Source: Mesorhizobium alhagi CCNWXJ12-2
Lineage (GTDB): Bacteria; Pseudomonadota; Alphaproteobacteria; Rhizobiales; Rhizobiaceae
Assembly: GCF_000236565.1 (NCBI RefSeq)
Contig: NZ_AHAM01000184.1
Location: forward strand, 35,625-99,624
Direction of reading: 5' to 3'
DNA length: 64,000 nt
In this document: piece after piece, positions 1 to 10,339 of the stretch
Layout: every line of letters starts with the position of its first letter
How positions within the stretch are numbered: position 1 is the stretch's first letter
Program-made: the position numbers and the translations under genes
Notes under the pieces: generated by a model
The model's input: the letters and a program-made list of their open reading frames with translations, nothing else
Database searches by the model: none
Told to the model about the DNA's origin: nothing

Positions 1-616
1 CGCTGGGCTGGATGCGGCGCTGCCGGTCTTTGACGATCTGCGCAAGGAATTCTCGCTGCCGGTGCTGACCGACGTGCACTCGGAAGAGCAGTGCCGCATC
101 GTCGCACCCCATGTCGACATATTGCAGATCCCGGCCTTTCTCTCGCGCCAGACCGACCTTCTGGTCGCAGCAGCCCAGACCGGCAAGGTGATCAATGTGA
201 AAAAGGGCCAGTTCCTGGCGCCCTGGGACATGAAGAATGTCGTGGGCAAGATCACCGGTTCGGGCAATCCCAACGTGCTGGTCACCGAGCGCGGCGCCTC
301 CTTCGGCTACAACACGCTGGTTTCAGATATGCGCGCTTTGCCGATCATGGCCGATATCGGTGCGCCGGTGATCTTCGACGCCACCCATTCGGTGCAGCAG
401 CCGGGCGGGCAGGGCGGCTCGTCGGGTGGAGAGCGGCGTTTCGTCGAGACGCTGGCGCGCGCGGCGGTCGCGGTCGGCGTCGCCGGCGTGTTCATCGAGA
501 CCCATCAGGACCCGGACAACTCGACCTCCTCGGACGGTCCCAACATGGTGCCGCTCAAGGATCTGCCGGCGCTTGTGGAACGCCTGATGGCATTCGACAG
601 GATCGCCAAGGCCTAA
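1..616 (+). CDS. kdsA: 3-deoxy-8-phosphooctulonate synthase, C-terminal part (5' end outside window)
   Basis: The reading frame is already open at base 2 and runs to TAA at 614-616, so the start lies upstream of the window. The enzyme condenses arabinose-5-phosphate with phosphoenolpyruvate to give KDO-8-phosphate, the first committed step to the KDO sugar of lipopolysaccharide, in the cytosol. Family motifs are clear: a LTDVHSEEQ stretch, a [11 protein letters not shown] block, and near the end [11 protein letters not shown] followed by [19 protein letters not shown] residues (the metal and PEP binding region). KdsA next to eno is a common alphaproteobacterial order; here about 8 kb of accessory genes separates the two. 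Confidence 0.96.
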   Translation, partial: AGLDAALPVFDDLRKEFSLPVLTDVHSEEQCRIVAPHVDILQIPAFLSRQTDLLVAAAQTGKVINVKKGQFLAPWDMKNVVGKITGSGNPNVLVTERGASFGYNTLVSDMRALPIMADIGAPVIFDATHSVQQPGGQGGSSGGERRFVETLARAAVAVGVAGVFIETHQDPDNSTSSDGPNMVPLKDLPALVERLMAFDRIAKA

Positions 617-705
617 CCCTGCGGCATCACTGCGGAACTGCGGAACCTTCGCAAAGCGCGCTCCGTTGTCTGCTCATCAACTCGAGCAAACGTGGAGCCA
701 AGGAA

Positions 706-1071
706 ATGACGACCCCCAGCGGCCATACCGACGCCATTGCGGCCTCGCGCGTCATCGGCACGGCAGTCTACAACACGGCCGGCGAAAATATCGGAACGAT
801 CGAGGATGTGATGCTCGACAAGATGTCGAACGGCATCATGTTCGCCGTCATAGGGTTCGGCGGATTCCTCGGCATCGGCGAGAAATACCACGCAATTCCG
901 TGGTCGGTCCTCGACTATGAGGAAAGCCGCGGCGGTTATGTCGTGCCCTTCACCAGGGAACAGCTTGAGGCAGCGCCGTCCTATTCCATCGACGAACTCA
1001 GCGGCAGCGACGGCAAAGCCGCGCGCGACGCGTCGTTCGACTACTATAAGGTCGATCCCTACTGGTATTGA
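706..1071 (+). CDS. PRC-barrel domain protein, 121 aa
   Basis: The ATG at 706 follows an AAGGA ribosome site at 700-704; the frame is open much further upstream but that part is antisense-like and out of keeping with the family. Residues about 15-90 form a PRC-barrel: RVIGTAVYNTAGENIGTIED at the start, then a hydrophobic GIMFAVIGFGGFLGIGEKYHAIPW core. The C-terminus ends in the aromatic DYYKVDPYWY seen in rhizobial photosystem-H-subunit-like PRC proteins. No signal peptide, so probably cytosolic. Such proteins are often stress-induced in rhizobia, but the exact role is not known. A second PRC protein, with a signal peptide, lies at 40890. Confidence 0.85.
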   Translation: MTTPSGHTDAIAASRVIGTAVYNTAGENIGTIEDVMLDKMSNGIMFAVIGFGGFLGIGEKYHAIPWSVLDYEESRGGYVVPFTREQLEAAPSYSIDELSGSDGKAARDASFDYYKVDPYWY

Positions 1072-1489
1072 TCCATCCAGGGCGAAACCCCGACACCTGG
1101 TCCCCGCGAGGCGATGGCGGGATTGGGCCCTAGTGCGACAGATCGGAACCGGAAAGATCGACCCAATTGTCGCCGTTCGGAGTGCTGCCTTCGCCGCCCG
1201 AAACTTGCCATCCGTTCGGTTCCGCAAAACGGCAGAGCTGGGGCCGGGAACGGACTGTCGACTGTTGAACACATGGAGCGAATAGCGGAAATTGAACTGG
1301 AAAGCGCCATATGCGTCGGATCGGCCAACATCACACGGCGGATGGCACTCGCGGTGGGCCACTAGAGCCCCGATGATGCGATGTCCGGCAGATGAGGTGA
1401 TACGACGATGCAACAGCAGCTAGGGTGGCGTATCGATGTCGGATTTATCGCCCCGGCCTCGTCCTTCCAGAAAATGAAGGAGCAAGGAT
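1072..1489. other. Intergenic stretch, nothing recognised
   Basis: 418 bases between the PRC-barrel gene and the SnoaL-like gene. Short open frames exist on both strands but none has a credible ribosome site, family resemblance or codon pattern. I see no tRNA, no repeat and no convincing stem followed by a T-run. Confidence 0.5.
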
Positions 1490-1918
1490 ATGTCTGAAAA
1501 GGAAGTCTTGTCTGTCATCCGGGGCCAGGAAGATGCAACTGCCAAGGGGGACGCCCGCTCCAACGTCGATGCCATGGACCCGGATGTCGTGGTTTTCGAT
1601 CTGTCGCCGCCGCTTGCCTATCGAGGCGAACAGGCACGCGACATCGAAGGGATAAATGCTTGGTTTGCAACTTGGCGCAACGGCGTCACCGTTCACATGG
1701 CTGACCCGCAGCTCATGATTGACGGCGATCTTGCAGTGGCCTTCGGGCTATCGCGCATGACTGGCACTAAGACCGATGGCACAAAGGTCGACTCCTGGAG
1801 CAGACGAACCATCGTGCTAAGGCGCGTCGCCGGTTCTTGGAAAATCATCCACGAACATGCCAGCTTCCCTATGGCAATGGACGGAAGTGGGCGCGCTGTG
1901 ACGGATCTCTCGCCATAG
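1490..1918 (+). CDS. SnoaL-like / ketosteroid-isomerase-fold protein, 142 aa
   Basis: ATG at 1490 is preceded by AAGGAGCAAGG. The length and pattern fit the NTF2-like SnoaL/SnoaL-3 group: an N-terminal helix (EVLSVIRGQEDATAKGD), an alternating strand region DPDVVVFDLSPPLAYRG, and a C-terminal strand pair ending SWKIIHEHASFPM, typical of DUF4440/SnoaL proteins such as those acting on small hydrophobic substrates. Substrate unknown. It stands alone between two intergenic gaps. A second SnoaL-like gene occurs at 39868 next to a MarR regulator. Confidence 0.8.
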   Translation: MSEKEVLSVIRGQEDATAKGDARSNVDAMDPDVVVFDLSPPLAYRGEQARDIEGINAWFATWRNGVTVHMADPQLMIDGDLAVAFGLSRMTGTKTDGTKVDSWSRRTIVLRRVAGSWKIIHEHASFPMAMDGSGRAVTDLSP

Positions 1919-2152
1919 TTTCGGAACGCCTGACGTCCTCAACAAGGATGTCGGCTTTCACGCGGCAAAGGTTCTTAGGTGAACGGTCAATTTGCGGGCG
2001 CAATTCAGTCACTGGTGGCGCATGACGCACGCTGGCTGCCGTCCGCATCAGCGAGGCAGACGTCACGGCTCCACAGTTAGTCCCAGCCGGAGAACCGCGC
2101 TATAGTGGCGCGTGGAAACCGTGCGCAGGCTTGACAGGGAGGGGCAGCGAGA

Positions 2153-3154
2153 ATGGGGATTCAGGGCCGATTGAACGTCGTGCTGCGGCTTGCCGCTCTC
2201 TCTTGCTGCCTCCCGGCAACGGCCACGGCCGAAGAGAACCTTGGATGGCACGGCCAGAAGGGCGAGGATGGCGCTGCGCTGTTCTACGGCATCCCGCAGA
2301 CGGACCATGCGCCGCTATCCTTCTCCTGCACGCAGGGCAGCGACGAGCTCGCTTTCGTCTTCGCGTTCGCGCCGATCAATACGGTCGATGGCGTCAAGGT
2401 CGAGGTTCTTCTTCAGGCTGGCGATATTTCGGTGCCAATCGCCACCACCGGAGCGCGGATCGAGATGGACGACAGCTTCATCCTCGAAGGCCGCACGGTG
2501 CTCGATGCCCGTCTTGCCGATCTCATTACTTCGCACGGCACGTTGAGCGTCTTTGTCGAGGATGGGGCCGAGGAATATCCGCTCGACGGCGCGCGGGAAG
2601 CCGCGGCGGCGCTGCTCGAAACCTGCACCGGCAAAGCGGCCAGCCTGCCTGCGCCTGAGACCACGCAATGCGATCTCGCCGCCTGGGTCATGAAGGGCGC
2701 ATCGGCCGACCTCGCCGTGCGTGCCGGACCCGGACCGGACTACCCCGCGCTCGCCACCATACCCCGACCCTATACCGATGGAGAGGAGATTTACTTCCCG
2801 CAGGTAACGATCACCGGCTCCCGCGATGGATGGTTTCGGATTTCTGAGGTCATCACCGATCTCTATGGCGGCTGGCCCACGGACCCGGTAATCACCTTCT
2901 CCGGTGAAGGATGGCTACCCGGCAACATGCTCCAAGTCTGGCTGGAATCGCCCTACCTCTTGTCGCGGCCATCCGTCGATTCCCCGGTTGCCTTCACCGT
3001 GAGCACATCGAGCAGCACCACCGACGATTTCCGGCTCGACACCCTGCATGCCTGCGAAGGTTCGTGGATCGAGGTGGAGGGGCGCCGCGACGATGAACGG
3101 CCGCGCGGATGGATCATGGACATCTGCGCAAGCCAGGTCACGACATGCCCATAA
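2153..3154 (+). CDS. Secreted protein with SH3b domain, 333 aa
   Basis: ATG at 2153 has a GGGAGGGG ribosome site at 2137-2144. Residues 1-26 form a signal peptide (LRLAALSCCLPATATA then EE), so the product is periplasmic. The middle part (about 30-160) is an unassigned beta-rich region. Around residues 190-265 lies an SH3b-like domain recognisable by AVRAGPGPDYPALATIP and GEGWLPGNML. Six or more cysteines, including pairs near residues 175 and at the C-terminus, suggest disulphides. SH3b domains usually bind cell wall or act as protein interaction modules. It precedes another exported protein by 10 bp, so the two are probably one operon. Confidence 0.75.
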   Translation: MGIQGRLNVVLRLAALSCCLPATATAEENLGWHGQKGEDGAALFYGIPQTDHAPLSFSCTQGSDELAFVFAFAPINTVDGVKVEVLLQAGDISVPIATTGARIEMDDSFILEGRTVLDARLADLITSHGTLSVFVEDGAEEYPLDGAREAAAALLETCTGKAASLPAPETTQCDLAAWVMKGASADLAVRAGPGPDYPALATIPRPYTDGEEIYFPQVTITGSRDGWFRISEVITDLYGGWPTDPVITFSGEGWLPGNMLQVWLESPYLLSRPSVDSPVAFTVSTSSSTTDDFRLDTLHACEGSWIEVEGRRDDERPRGWIMDICASQVTTCP

Positions 3155-3164
3155 AAGAGCCGTC

Positions 3165-3995
3165 ATGACCACCGCTCTATTGCGTGCGGCGCTGGTCGGA
3201 TTGGCCATCGTCTCGATGCTCGTCGAGCGCGCTTTTGCCGAGCCGGTCGTGCGTCCCGATCTCGCGGATCGGGTTGGCGGCAGAGAGGACGTGACCTTTG
3301 CCGATCTTGTTCGGCTCGTCGTGCCGGGGACCGCGGGCAATGAGACGATGGACGTCAGGGAGATCGGCAGCGAGACCGCTGAGGATCTCGAACCGGCGTC
3401 AATGGCGACGCTGCGGCTTACGGCCGTGCCGGTTCGCTCGGGCGGACAGGACCGGATGGCCTTGCTGCTGGATTTCGGCCGCGGCAGGGATGTCGTCGGA
3501 CTGGCCATTCTCGCGCTTTTCGACGTGGCGGGTGAGCCCCGGCTTCTCGACGCCGCGAATGTCGCCAGCGGCGACCACACGTATTTCCTCGACCCCACCC
3601 GTCTGACAGTCGGAATCGGCGACGATCTGCTGGCGATCGGCAGCAAGCACGCGAACTCCAGTCAGGGCTATACGACGGTGCCGCTGGTGCTCCTGCGCAA
3701 CGACCGGCTCGAACTGGTCGATATGATTTTCGCGTTCGACGAACGGACCTGTGCCTACGAGAGGACGCAGCGGCTTGATCTCCAGCAAAGCGCGCAGGAG
3801 CCCTTTTCGGACATCGTGGCGACCGTGACCGAATTGACGACGCCCTCGGGGCACGACTGCGGCAAAGCGCCCGTTCCTGAAGCTGGGACGCGCACGATTA
3901 CCGTGACCTATCGTTGGGATGCGGGCGAGCACCGTTACATTCCAGATTCCGATGCCTTCGACGCGCTGGCGCGTGAGAGCGAGGGACGTTTCTGA
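3165..3995 (+). CDS. Exported hypothetical protein, 276 aa
   Basis: I chose ATG 3165 because it begins a good signal peptide (LLRAALVGLAIVSMLVERAFA, cleavage before EPVV) and lies 10 bp after the SH3b protein gene. The mature part has no domain I recognise. It has alternating hydrophobic strands (RMALLLDFGRGRDVVGLAILALFDV; SSQGYTTVPLVLLRNDRLELVDMIFAF) and only two cysteines, suggesting a beta-rich periplasmic fold. Co-transcription with the preceding SH3b protein suggests the two work together, but the function is unknown. Confidence 0.7.
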   Translation: MTTALLRAALVGLAIVSMLVERAFAEPVVRPDLADRVGGREDVTFADLVRLVVPGTAGNETMDVREIGSETAEDLEPASMATLRLTAVPVRSGGQDRMALLLDFGRGRDVVGLAILALFDVAGEPRLLDAANVASGDHTYFLDPTRLTVGIGDDLLAIGSKHANSSQGYTTVPLVLLRNDRLELVDMIFAFDERTCAYERTQRLDLQQSAQEPFSDIVATVTELTTPSGHDCGKAPVPEAGTRTITVTYRWDAGEHRYIPDSDAFDALARESEGRF

Positions 3996-4356
3996 CGACG
4001 ATTCAGCAAAGGGTTCGTCTGACGAGAGCCTTTAGTGACGATGCGCTTTCGCATGTCCGCCCTTACCGACCGAGGACTGCCCACGCCTTCTTGGGATGGG
4101 GTAACTGCCAACGGGCGGAATGAACCAAAAGGTCGCGTTTGAGCTCAGATACATGATCACGAACGACGTGGCCTGCGCCATTCCCGGCATTCGGGAGTTC
4201 TGCGAAGCGATCAGCAACAGTCGGCGGGAAGCGCCGGCGCAATGCGGGCCCGCGGGCGTTCCCGCCTATTTGTACGATTCCGACAAAAACTTTAGCCAAT
4301 TAAGGAACGGAATGCTCCGCGGTGGGTTCACGGCTCACGTGAAGGGACATTTAACT
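3996..4356. other. Intergenic stretch with an open frame leading into the next gene
   Basis: 361 bases. A frame beginning at ATG 4120 runs in phase into the gene at 4357, but its composition is unlike the short family the latter belongs to, and it has no clear ribosome site, so I treat 4120-4356 as untranslated leader. A small ATGCG-CTTT-CGCAT hairpin lies near 4040-4053. Confidence 0.4.
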
Positions 4357-4620
4357 ATGGCCACCGCCAGCCTTCTCATGCGCGCAATGCAGCTTGCCGA
4401 AAGTGGGCAGCACATTGATTGCCTGACGGTGGAGAGCGCCTTGGCCGTTGAGGGCTATGCTGAAGCATTCGAGGTCTTCAAAGACGATCGTCTACGCGCT
4501 GGTATCCGGACCATGTGCCAAAAACACTGGCGGCCAACTCAGGAAGCAGAAGCTAATGACAATCGGTCTTCACTGGAGGGCGCACAAGCCGCCCAGTCTC
4601 CCAATACGGCCCCTTGCTAA
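4357..4620 (+). CDS. Small hypothetical protein, 87 aa
   Basis: The start at 4357 is set by GAAGGGA at 4341-4347 and by the pattern of the protein: it begins with a helix (TASLLMRAMQLAESG) and continues HIDCLTVESALAVEGYAEAFEVFKDD, which resembles a widespread small rhizobial family of helical proteins of 60-90 residues with the same LAESG...VE..L...G...A layout. Function unknown, probably cytosolic. The C-terminal 25 residues are polar and look disordered. Confidence in it being a gene is moderate. Confidence 0.6.
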   Translation: MATASLLMRAMQLAESGQHIDCLTVESALAVEGYAEAFEVFKDDRLRAGIRTMCQKHWRPTQEAEANDNRSSLEGAQAAQSPNTAPC

Positions 4621-4710
4621 TCCCACTGATAATTTTCCTATCAGGACTTGTACCCCAGCGACCCGTTCGCTATTTGTCCGGTTCAATTTGGGCAATGGGG
4701 CAAGATATAG

Positions 4711-4953
4711 ATGCCATTTAGCAGGGCGGTCGGGGTCATTCATCCCGACGGGCTTAAGATCCTGGAATCTGTTTTCAACGAAGCCTGTCGCGTATCAAAA
4801 ATCAGCCGAGATACGCCCGAGGCTGAAAACCTAGCTTTGAAAATCATGCTGCTATACCAACGTGGCATGGATGATCACGGTCAGTTGCTGGAGGCGGCGA
4901 CCAAACTGCCCGATCCGGACGCGGGTCGGGCCGACTATCAACGATGTGGCTGA
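4711..4953 (+). CDS. Small hypothetical protein, 80 aa
   Basis: ATG at 4711. The core DGLKILESVFNEAC...TPEAENLALKIMLLYQRGMDD matches the layout of a common rhizobial small protein (a helix, an SPEAE/TPEAE turn, a helix ending in LYQ.G). Similar proteins are encoded by many copies per rhizobial genome and have no assigned function. The two small genes at 4357 and 4711 are 90 bp apart and run in the same direction. Confidence 0.6.
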   Translation: MPFSRAVGVIHPDGLKILESVFNEACRVSKISRDTPEAENLALKIMLLYQRGMDDHGQLLEAATKLPDPDAGRADYQRCG

Positions 4954-5137
4954 TCCTCTAGCGGCTCGGGCATCCTCATTGCAAAAGGCGAGGACGTGGC
5001 CTCTTCGGGCAACTGACTAAACGCTGCGGCGTCGCTTCCTGGCTTGCGGGGCGACATTTGGGCTGCCATCCACCTCGAAGCAGTCCTTGTGTATGGCGCG
5101 ATCGCAAGCAAGCGCAGAGGATCAGGAGCGCCCGATT

Positions 5138-6754
5138 TTACCCGCGAATGGAAAGCCGGCGCGCGGGCTCGCCACTGCGGATGGGCAGAACCGGGCGCAG
5201 GAAATCAAGGGAAGGGGTGTCGACGGCGAGTCGATCGAAGACAATCGGCCTCGCAAAATAGTAGCCTTGGGCAATGTCGATCCGAGTGGCGGCCTGGAGG
5301 TAGGCCGCCTCCTCGAAACTCTCCACACCCTCGACCACGATGCTCATGCCGAGCGAATGCCCGAGCGCTTCGATGGCCCTAAGTACGCTCTGGCTGCGCG
5401 GCCGGCGGTGGACATTGGTGATGAAGGAGCGGTCGATCTTGAGTTCGTCCGCGGTGATCTCGGCCAGTGCGGAGAGCGAGGAGAAACCGATGCCGAAGTC
5501 ATCGATCGAGACTTTCGCGCCGACCTCGCGCAGCATCGGCAGGATGCGGTCCTGGAATTCGCTTCGCGACAGGAACGCTTCCTCGGTGATCTCCACGGTG
5601 AAGCGGCTTGCAAAACCCGTGGCGGAGAGCGCGTCGACGAAGGAGCGCATGAAGCGGTCATCGCCCGCTTGCCGGGCGGCGACGTTGATGCTGATCGTCG
5701 ATTTCGGGCCGAAGGTCTCGTTGATCCGGTCGATCGAGGTCACCGTCTCGGCCAGAATGAAGTGGGTGAGCTCATCGATCAGCCCGAGCTCGACCGCCAG
5801 CCCGATAAAATCACCGGGCGCCTGGATGACCCCGTCCTCGTCGCGCCAGCGCATCAGAACCTCGATGCCGACCACCTCCCCGGAGCGCAGCGCGACTTTG
5901 GGCTGATAGGCGCAGCAAACACGCTTGTCGCGCACAGCGAGCCTGAGCCTTTGCTCGAGCCGGCTCTTGTCGTCTGCCGCGTTCCGGATCGCGCCCTCGA
6001 AGAAGCGGAGCGTGCCCTTGGCTCGCGTCTTGCCATCATACATGGCCCGGTCGGCATTGCCGCGCAGTTCCTCGTATGACCGGCCATCGCGCGGATAAAG
6101 GCTGATGCCGATAGAGGCGGAGGTGCAGATTTCGTAGCCGTCGACCCAAAACGGCTCCTTCAGCCTCTCGCCGATCCAGCCGAGGTCGCGCTCCAGTTCC
6201 TCCCGGTTGGTGATTGGCGAAATCAAAAGCACGAACTCGTCGCCACTTAGTCTTGCCAGCATGTCGGACGGTCGCAGGCCCGCGCTCAGCCTCTCCGCGA
6301 TCCTGGCAAGCAGCTGGTCGCCTGTCGCATGGCCGTAGTAGTCGTTGACATGCTTGAAGCCGTCTATGTCGATCAGCGCCAAGGCGAAGTCGATAGCGCC
6401 TGTTTCGATCAGCGCGACAACGCTGCGCTCGAACAGGCTGCGGTTCGGCAAGCCAGTCAACTCATCGAAATAGGCGCGTTGAATCAACCCGTGCTCGCGT
6501 GCCTGCCGCTCGCTCTCATCGAGGGTCAGCGCGAGCGAATAGGCTTCGCCGTCAAGTTCTATTTCGAAGCGGCGGGTGCGCGCGTCGGTGGCCCCTTCCG
6601 CAACGCTTGAAGAAAAAACCTTTATCCCGTCCGGGCCGGCGATCTCGACGCCAAATGGCGCCGCGGCAAGGATGCTCGCCAGCTTCGGCGCCCGATCCGA
6701 GGCGCCCGCCGCCGCGCCGTTCGGCTCCGACACGATCTTCCGCAGCGTTTCCAT
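5138..6754 (-). CDS. GGDEF-EAL cyclic-di-GMP enzyme, 538 aa
   Basis: N-terminal sensing region (1-85) without membrane segments, then GGDEF domain (about 92-250) and EAL domain (about 265-525). The cyclase signature is SGDEF (170-174) instead of GGDEF, preceded at the right spacing by an inhibitory-site RxxD (RPSD, 161-164). The EAL signature is EVL (298-300), with the remaining catalytic set present: SINVAARQ, VEITEEAF, SIDDFGIGFSSL, LKIDRSF, VVEGVE and AQGYYFARP. This predicts an active phosphodiesterase; cyclase activity is uncertain. Soluble, so it would sense a cytosolic signal. It follows the HerA-like ATPase gene with only 9 bp between them, on the same strand. Confidence 0.93.
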   Translation of the reverse strand: METLRKIVSEPNGAAAGASDRAPKLASILAAAPFGVEIAGPDGIKVFSSSVAEGATDARTRRFEIELDGEAYSLALTLDESERQAREHGLIQRAYFDELTGLPNRSLFERSVVALIETGAIDFALALIDIDGFKHVNDYYGHATGDQLLARIAERLSAGLRPSDMLARLSGDEFVLLISPITNREELERDLGWIGERLKEPFWVDGYEICTSASIGISLYPRDGRSYEELRGNADRAMYDGKTRAKGTLRFFEGAIRNAADDKSRLEQRLRLAVRDKRVCCAYQPKVALRSGEVVGIEVLMRWRDEDGVIQAPGDFIGLAVELGLIDELTHFILAETVTSIDRINETFGPKSTISINVAARQAGDDRFMRSFVDALSATGFASRFTVEITEEAFLSRSEFQDRILPMLREVGAKVSIDDFGIGFSSLSALAEITADELKIDRSFITNVHRRPRSQSVLRAIEALGHSLGMSIVVEGVESFEEAAYLQAATRIDIAQGYYFARPIVFDRLAVDTPSLDFLRPVLPIRSGEPARRLSIRG

Positions 6755-6763
6755 GAGGCAGGG

Positions 6764-8563
6764 TCAGCGCTTGAGAATCGAGTAGCGGCTGGGGTCGAGC
6801 GGCACGCGCCGCGGTTCCGCGGCTGGACGATCGCCCGCGATGGCCTGCAGCCCGCGCGCGATCGCATCCTGCGCCACCGCAACGTTTGTCGCCTGGTCGC
6901 GCGGAGGGTCCTCTTCGTCGGTCGTCTGGCTTGTCGTTGCTTTGCGCCAGCGCTCGATCGCGTGCCGTACGAGCTCACTGCGCGACATGTTGTGGTCGGT
7001 CTTCTTCCCAGCCGTTTCGCTGGCAGGCACAAGGTTCGCCGGCAGTTTGCTGAAGGTGAGCCGGGCGGGAAGAGGCATGCCCTCGCCGAGGCCGACCACC
7101 TCGCCCGTGCCCAGCGAGGGCACGAAGGAAAGCAGGTTCACGACAGCGTCCGATACGGCCGACCTCAGCAGCGCCTGATCTTTTTCATTGGCCAAGCGCA
7201 TAACGAACAGGGTGCTGCATTGGGAAATTATAGTTGGGTCGAGCTCGGCCGGCCTCTGCGTGACGAGCCCGAGATACACCCCGTATTTGCGGCCTTCCTT
7301 GGCAATACGCGACAAAGCGCGACGCGCCGGTGCAAACCCCAGCGAGTGATCGGCGGCGGCGTAGCGATGAGCTTCCTCGCAGGCAATCAGCACCGGTGCG
7401 GCCCCGTCGCTCCACATGCCGAACTCGAAGGCGAGCCGGCACACGACGCACACCACCGCATCGAGTACGTCGCCCGGCAGGCTGGCGAGCTTCAGCACCG
7501 TGATGCCGGCGGTATTCGATTCGAGCTGGAAAAGCTGCTCCAGCACGGCAGCCATTGTGTCGCCGCCGACATTGGCATTTTCGAACGTGAATGCGTAGCG
7601 CGGGTCGTTCTTCAGCCCTTCGATGCGCATCATCAGGCGGTGATGCACCATGCGCGTCGAGCGGTTTTCCAGCTTGCCCATTCGCTCGTCGATGAGAGTA
7701 AGCAGGTCCTGGATGAGGTAGGGCGAGGGCGTGTCGGCGGTAAAACCCATGTGCCGAGGCCCTTTGCGCGCGATCAGCGAGCGATCGCCTGAATTCTTGA
7801 GCGACATATAGGCCGCCTTGGCGATGGGGATCAGCTCGGCCAGAATCTCCACTTCTTCAGGCACGGCCGGCCGGCCGGAATAAATGACGTCGATGATCTC
7901 CTCGAAATTGAAGAGCCAGAAGGGAAGCTTCAGATTGTCGGAGCCGACGACGCGGCCTTTATCGCCAAAGGAATGGCCATACTCATTGTGGACGTCGAGG
8001 AGCAGGATCCGCACGCCAGGGCGCGCGCGCAGCACCTCGCCGAGGATGACGGCAACGCCGCTCGATTTGCCGACGCCCGTGGTGCCGAGAACCGCGAAAT
8101 GTTTGGACAGCAAGCTGTCAACGTCGACAAAGGCGGGAATCGTGGCGTCCTGCTGGAGATGGCCGATCGAAATAGAATGCTCGCCCGTCGATGAATATAC
8201 GAGCTTCAGATACTCTCGGCTGACCACGAAAGCCTCGTCGCCAATCGCCGGATAGTCGCGAACGCCGCGACGGAAGCGGGGGATGCCCGCCTCGCGGGTG
8301 ATCTCGCCCATCAGGTCAACGCGGGCGAGGGCGCGCGTGGCCGGCCCGGCCAGATCATCATGAGTGGCCTTCGAAACTTCCACGATGATGCCGAGCAGCA
8401 TGTTCTCGCCGGAGCGGATGGCGATGAATTTTCCGACGGTCGCGAGCCGTTCCCCCAGCGGTCCGGTATCGGTTAGGCCGACCTTCGCTTCGGAGCCGCG
8501 GCAGGAAAGCACCCGCCCGATCGGCCTGTCCGCAGTGGTTCCTTCCTCGCCCAAGAGGTTCAT
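6764..8563 (-). CDS. HerA-like hexameric ATPase (DUF87), 599 aa
   Basis: ATG at 8563 has a GGGGGAAAG ribosome site; an in-frame GTG at 8611 would add 16 residues and has none. Walker A GTTGVGKS (160-167), Walker B ILLLDVHNE, a second acidic strand PVLIACEEAHRY and a TQRPAELDPTIISQC sensor/arginine-finger segment identify a FtsK-HerA type motor. The N-terminal 120 residues form a HAS-type barrel (IGRVLSCRGSEAKVGL). HerA motors translocate DNA, classically with NurA or with defence nucleases such as DUF4297 or Sir2. No nuclease partner is encoded beside it here; the neighbour is a GGDEF-EAL gene. Similar lone HerA genes occur in many rhizobia. Confidence 0.88.
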   Translation of the reverse strand: MNLLGEEGTTADRPIGRVLSCRGSEAKVGLTDTGPLGERLATVGKFIAIRSGENMLLGIIVEVSKATHDDLAGPATRALARVDLMGEITREAGIPRFRRGVRDYPAIGDEAFVVSREYLKLVYSSTGEHSISIGHLQQDATIPAFVDVDSLLSKHFAVLGTTGVGKSSGVAVILGEVLRARPGVRILLLDVHNEYGHSFGDKGRVVGSDNLKLPFWLFNFEEIIDVIYSGRPAVPEEVEILAELIPIAKAAYMSLKNSGDRSLIARKGPRHMGFTADTPSPYLIQDLLTLIDERMGKLENRSTRMVHHRLMMRIEGLKNDPRYAFTFENANVGGDTMAAVLEQLFQLESNTAGITVLKLASLPGDVLDAVVCVVCRLAFEFGMWSDGAAPVLIACEEAHRYAAADHSLGFAPARRALSRIAKEGRKYGVYLGLVTQRPAELDPTIISQCSTLFVMRLANEKDQALLRSAVSDAVVNLLSFVPSLGTGEVVGLGEGMPLPARLTFSKLPANLVPASETAGKKTDHNMSRSELVRHAIERWRKATTSQTTDEEDPPRDQATNVAVAQDAIARGLQAIAGDRPAAEPRRVPLDPSRYSILKR

Positions 8564-8735
8564 CTTGCTTTCCCCCGAGAAAAATCCGCCCCTACATACC
8601 CCTTGACTCACGGAGCCCCGGTTAAAGCTTTTGATCGTCGTTCTTGCATGGTGAACGACTGTTTAAGAGGGAACGGCTAATGCGATCTTCGACCGGGCGG
8701 CGGAAGTGAAGAAGACTGCGGCATGATCGCCGCGA

Positions 8736-8855
8736 CTAATCGGCGACGACCAGCATGGGCAATGTGGTTTTCTCCTGGGGCGTCTGGTACTGGCATGACG
8801 TAAACAACGCCGCCAGAATGACGAGCACGCTGAGCAGACCACCGAATTCCGACAT
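8736..8855 (-). CDS. Putative 39-aa membrane peptide
   Basis: Too short for usual gene callers. ATG at 8855 is preceded by a strong GGAGGAGGT ribosome site at 8862-8870. The peptide starts MSEFGGLLSVLVILAALFTS, giving one hydrophobic segment, then CQYQTPQEK and a stop at 8736. The FTSC sequence is a weak lipobox, so it may be a tiny lipoprotein or a single-span membrane peptide. It lies between the HerA-like gene and eno, transcribed away from eno. Function unknown. Confidence 0.6.
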   Translation of the reverse strand: MSEFGGLLSVLVILAALFTSCQYQTPQEKTTLPMLVVAD

Positions 8856-8944
8856 GGCGAAACCTCCTCCGTTTCGCCCCGCGCAAAGACAGCCTTAACT
8901 GATTTGCAGCCCGGCTGCGCTCAGATGCGGATGACAATTCGTAA

Positions 8945-10330
<1,386 letters not shown>

Positions 10331-10339
10331 GGCTGGGTT

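Noticed and set aside
4120..4356. Upstream extension of the small gene at 4357
   Set aside because: In frame but atypical in composition and without a ribosome site; the inner start fits the family and has one.
5087..6079. 330-codon plus-strand frame opposite the GGDEF-EAL gene
   Set aside because: Antisense of the EAL domain; no start signal and no domain.
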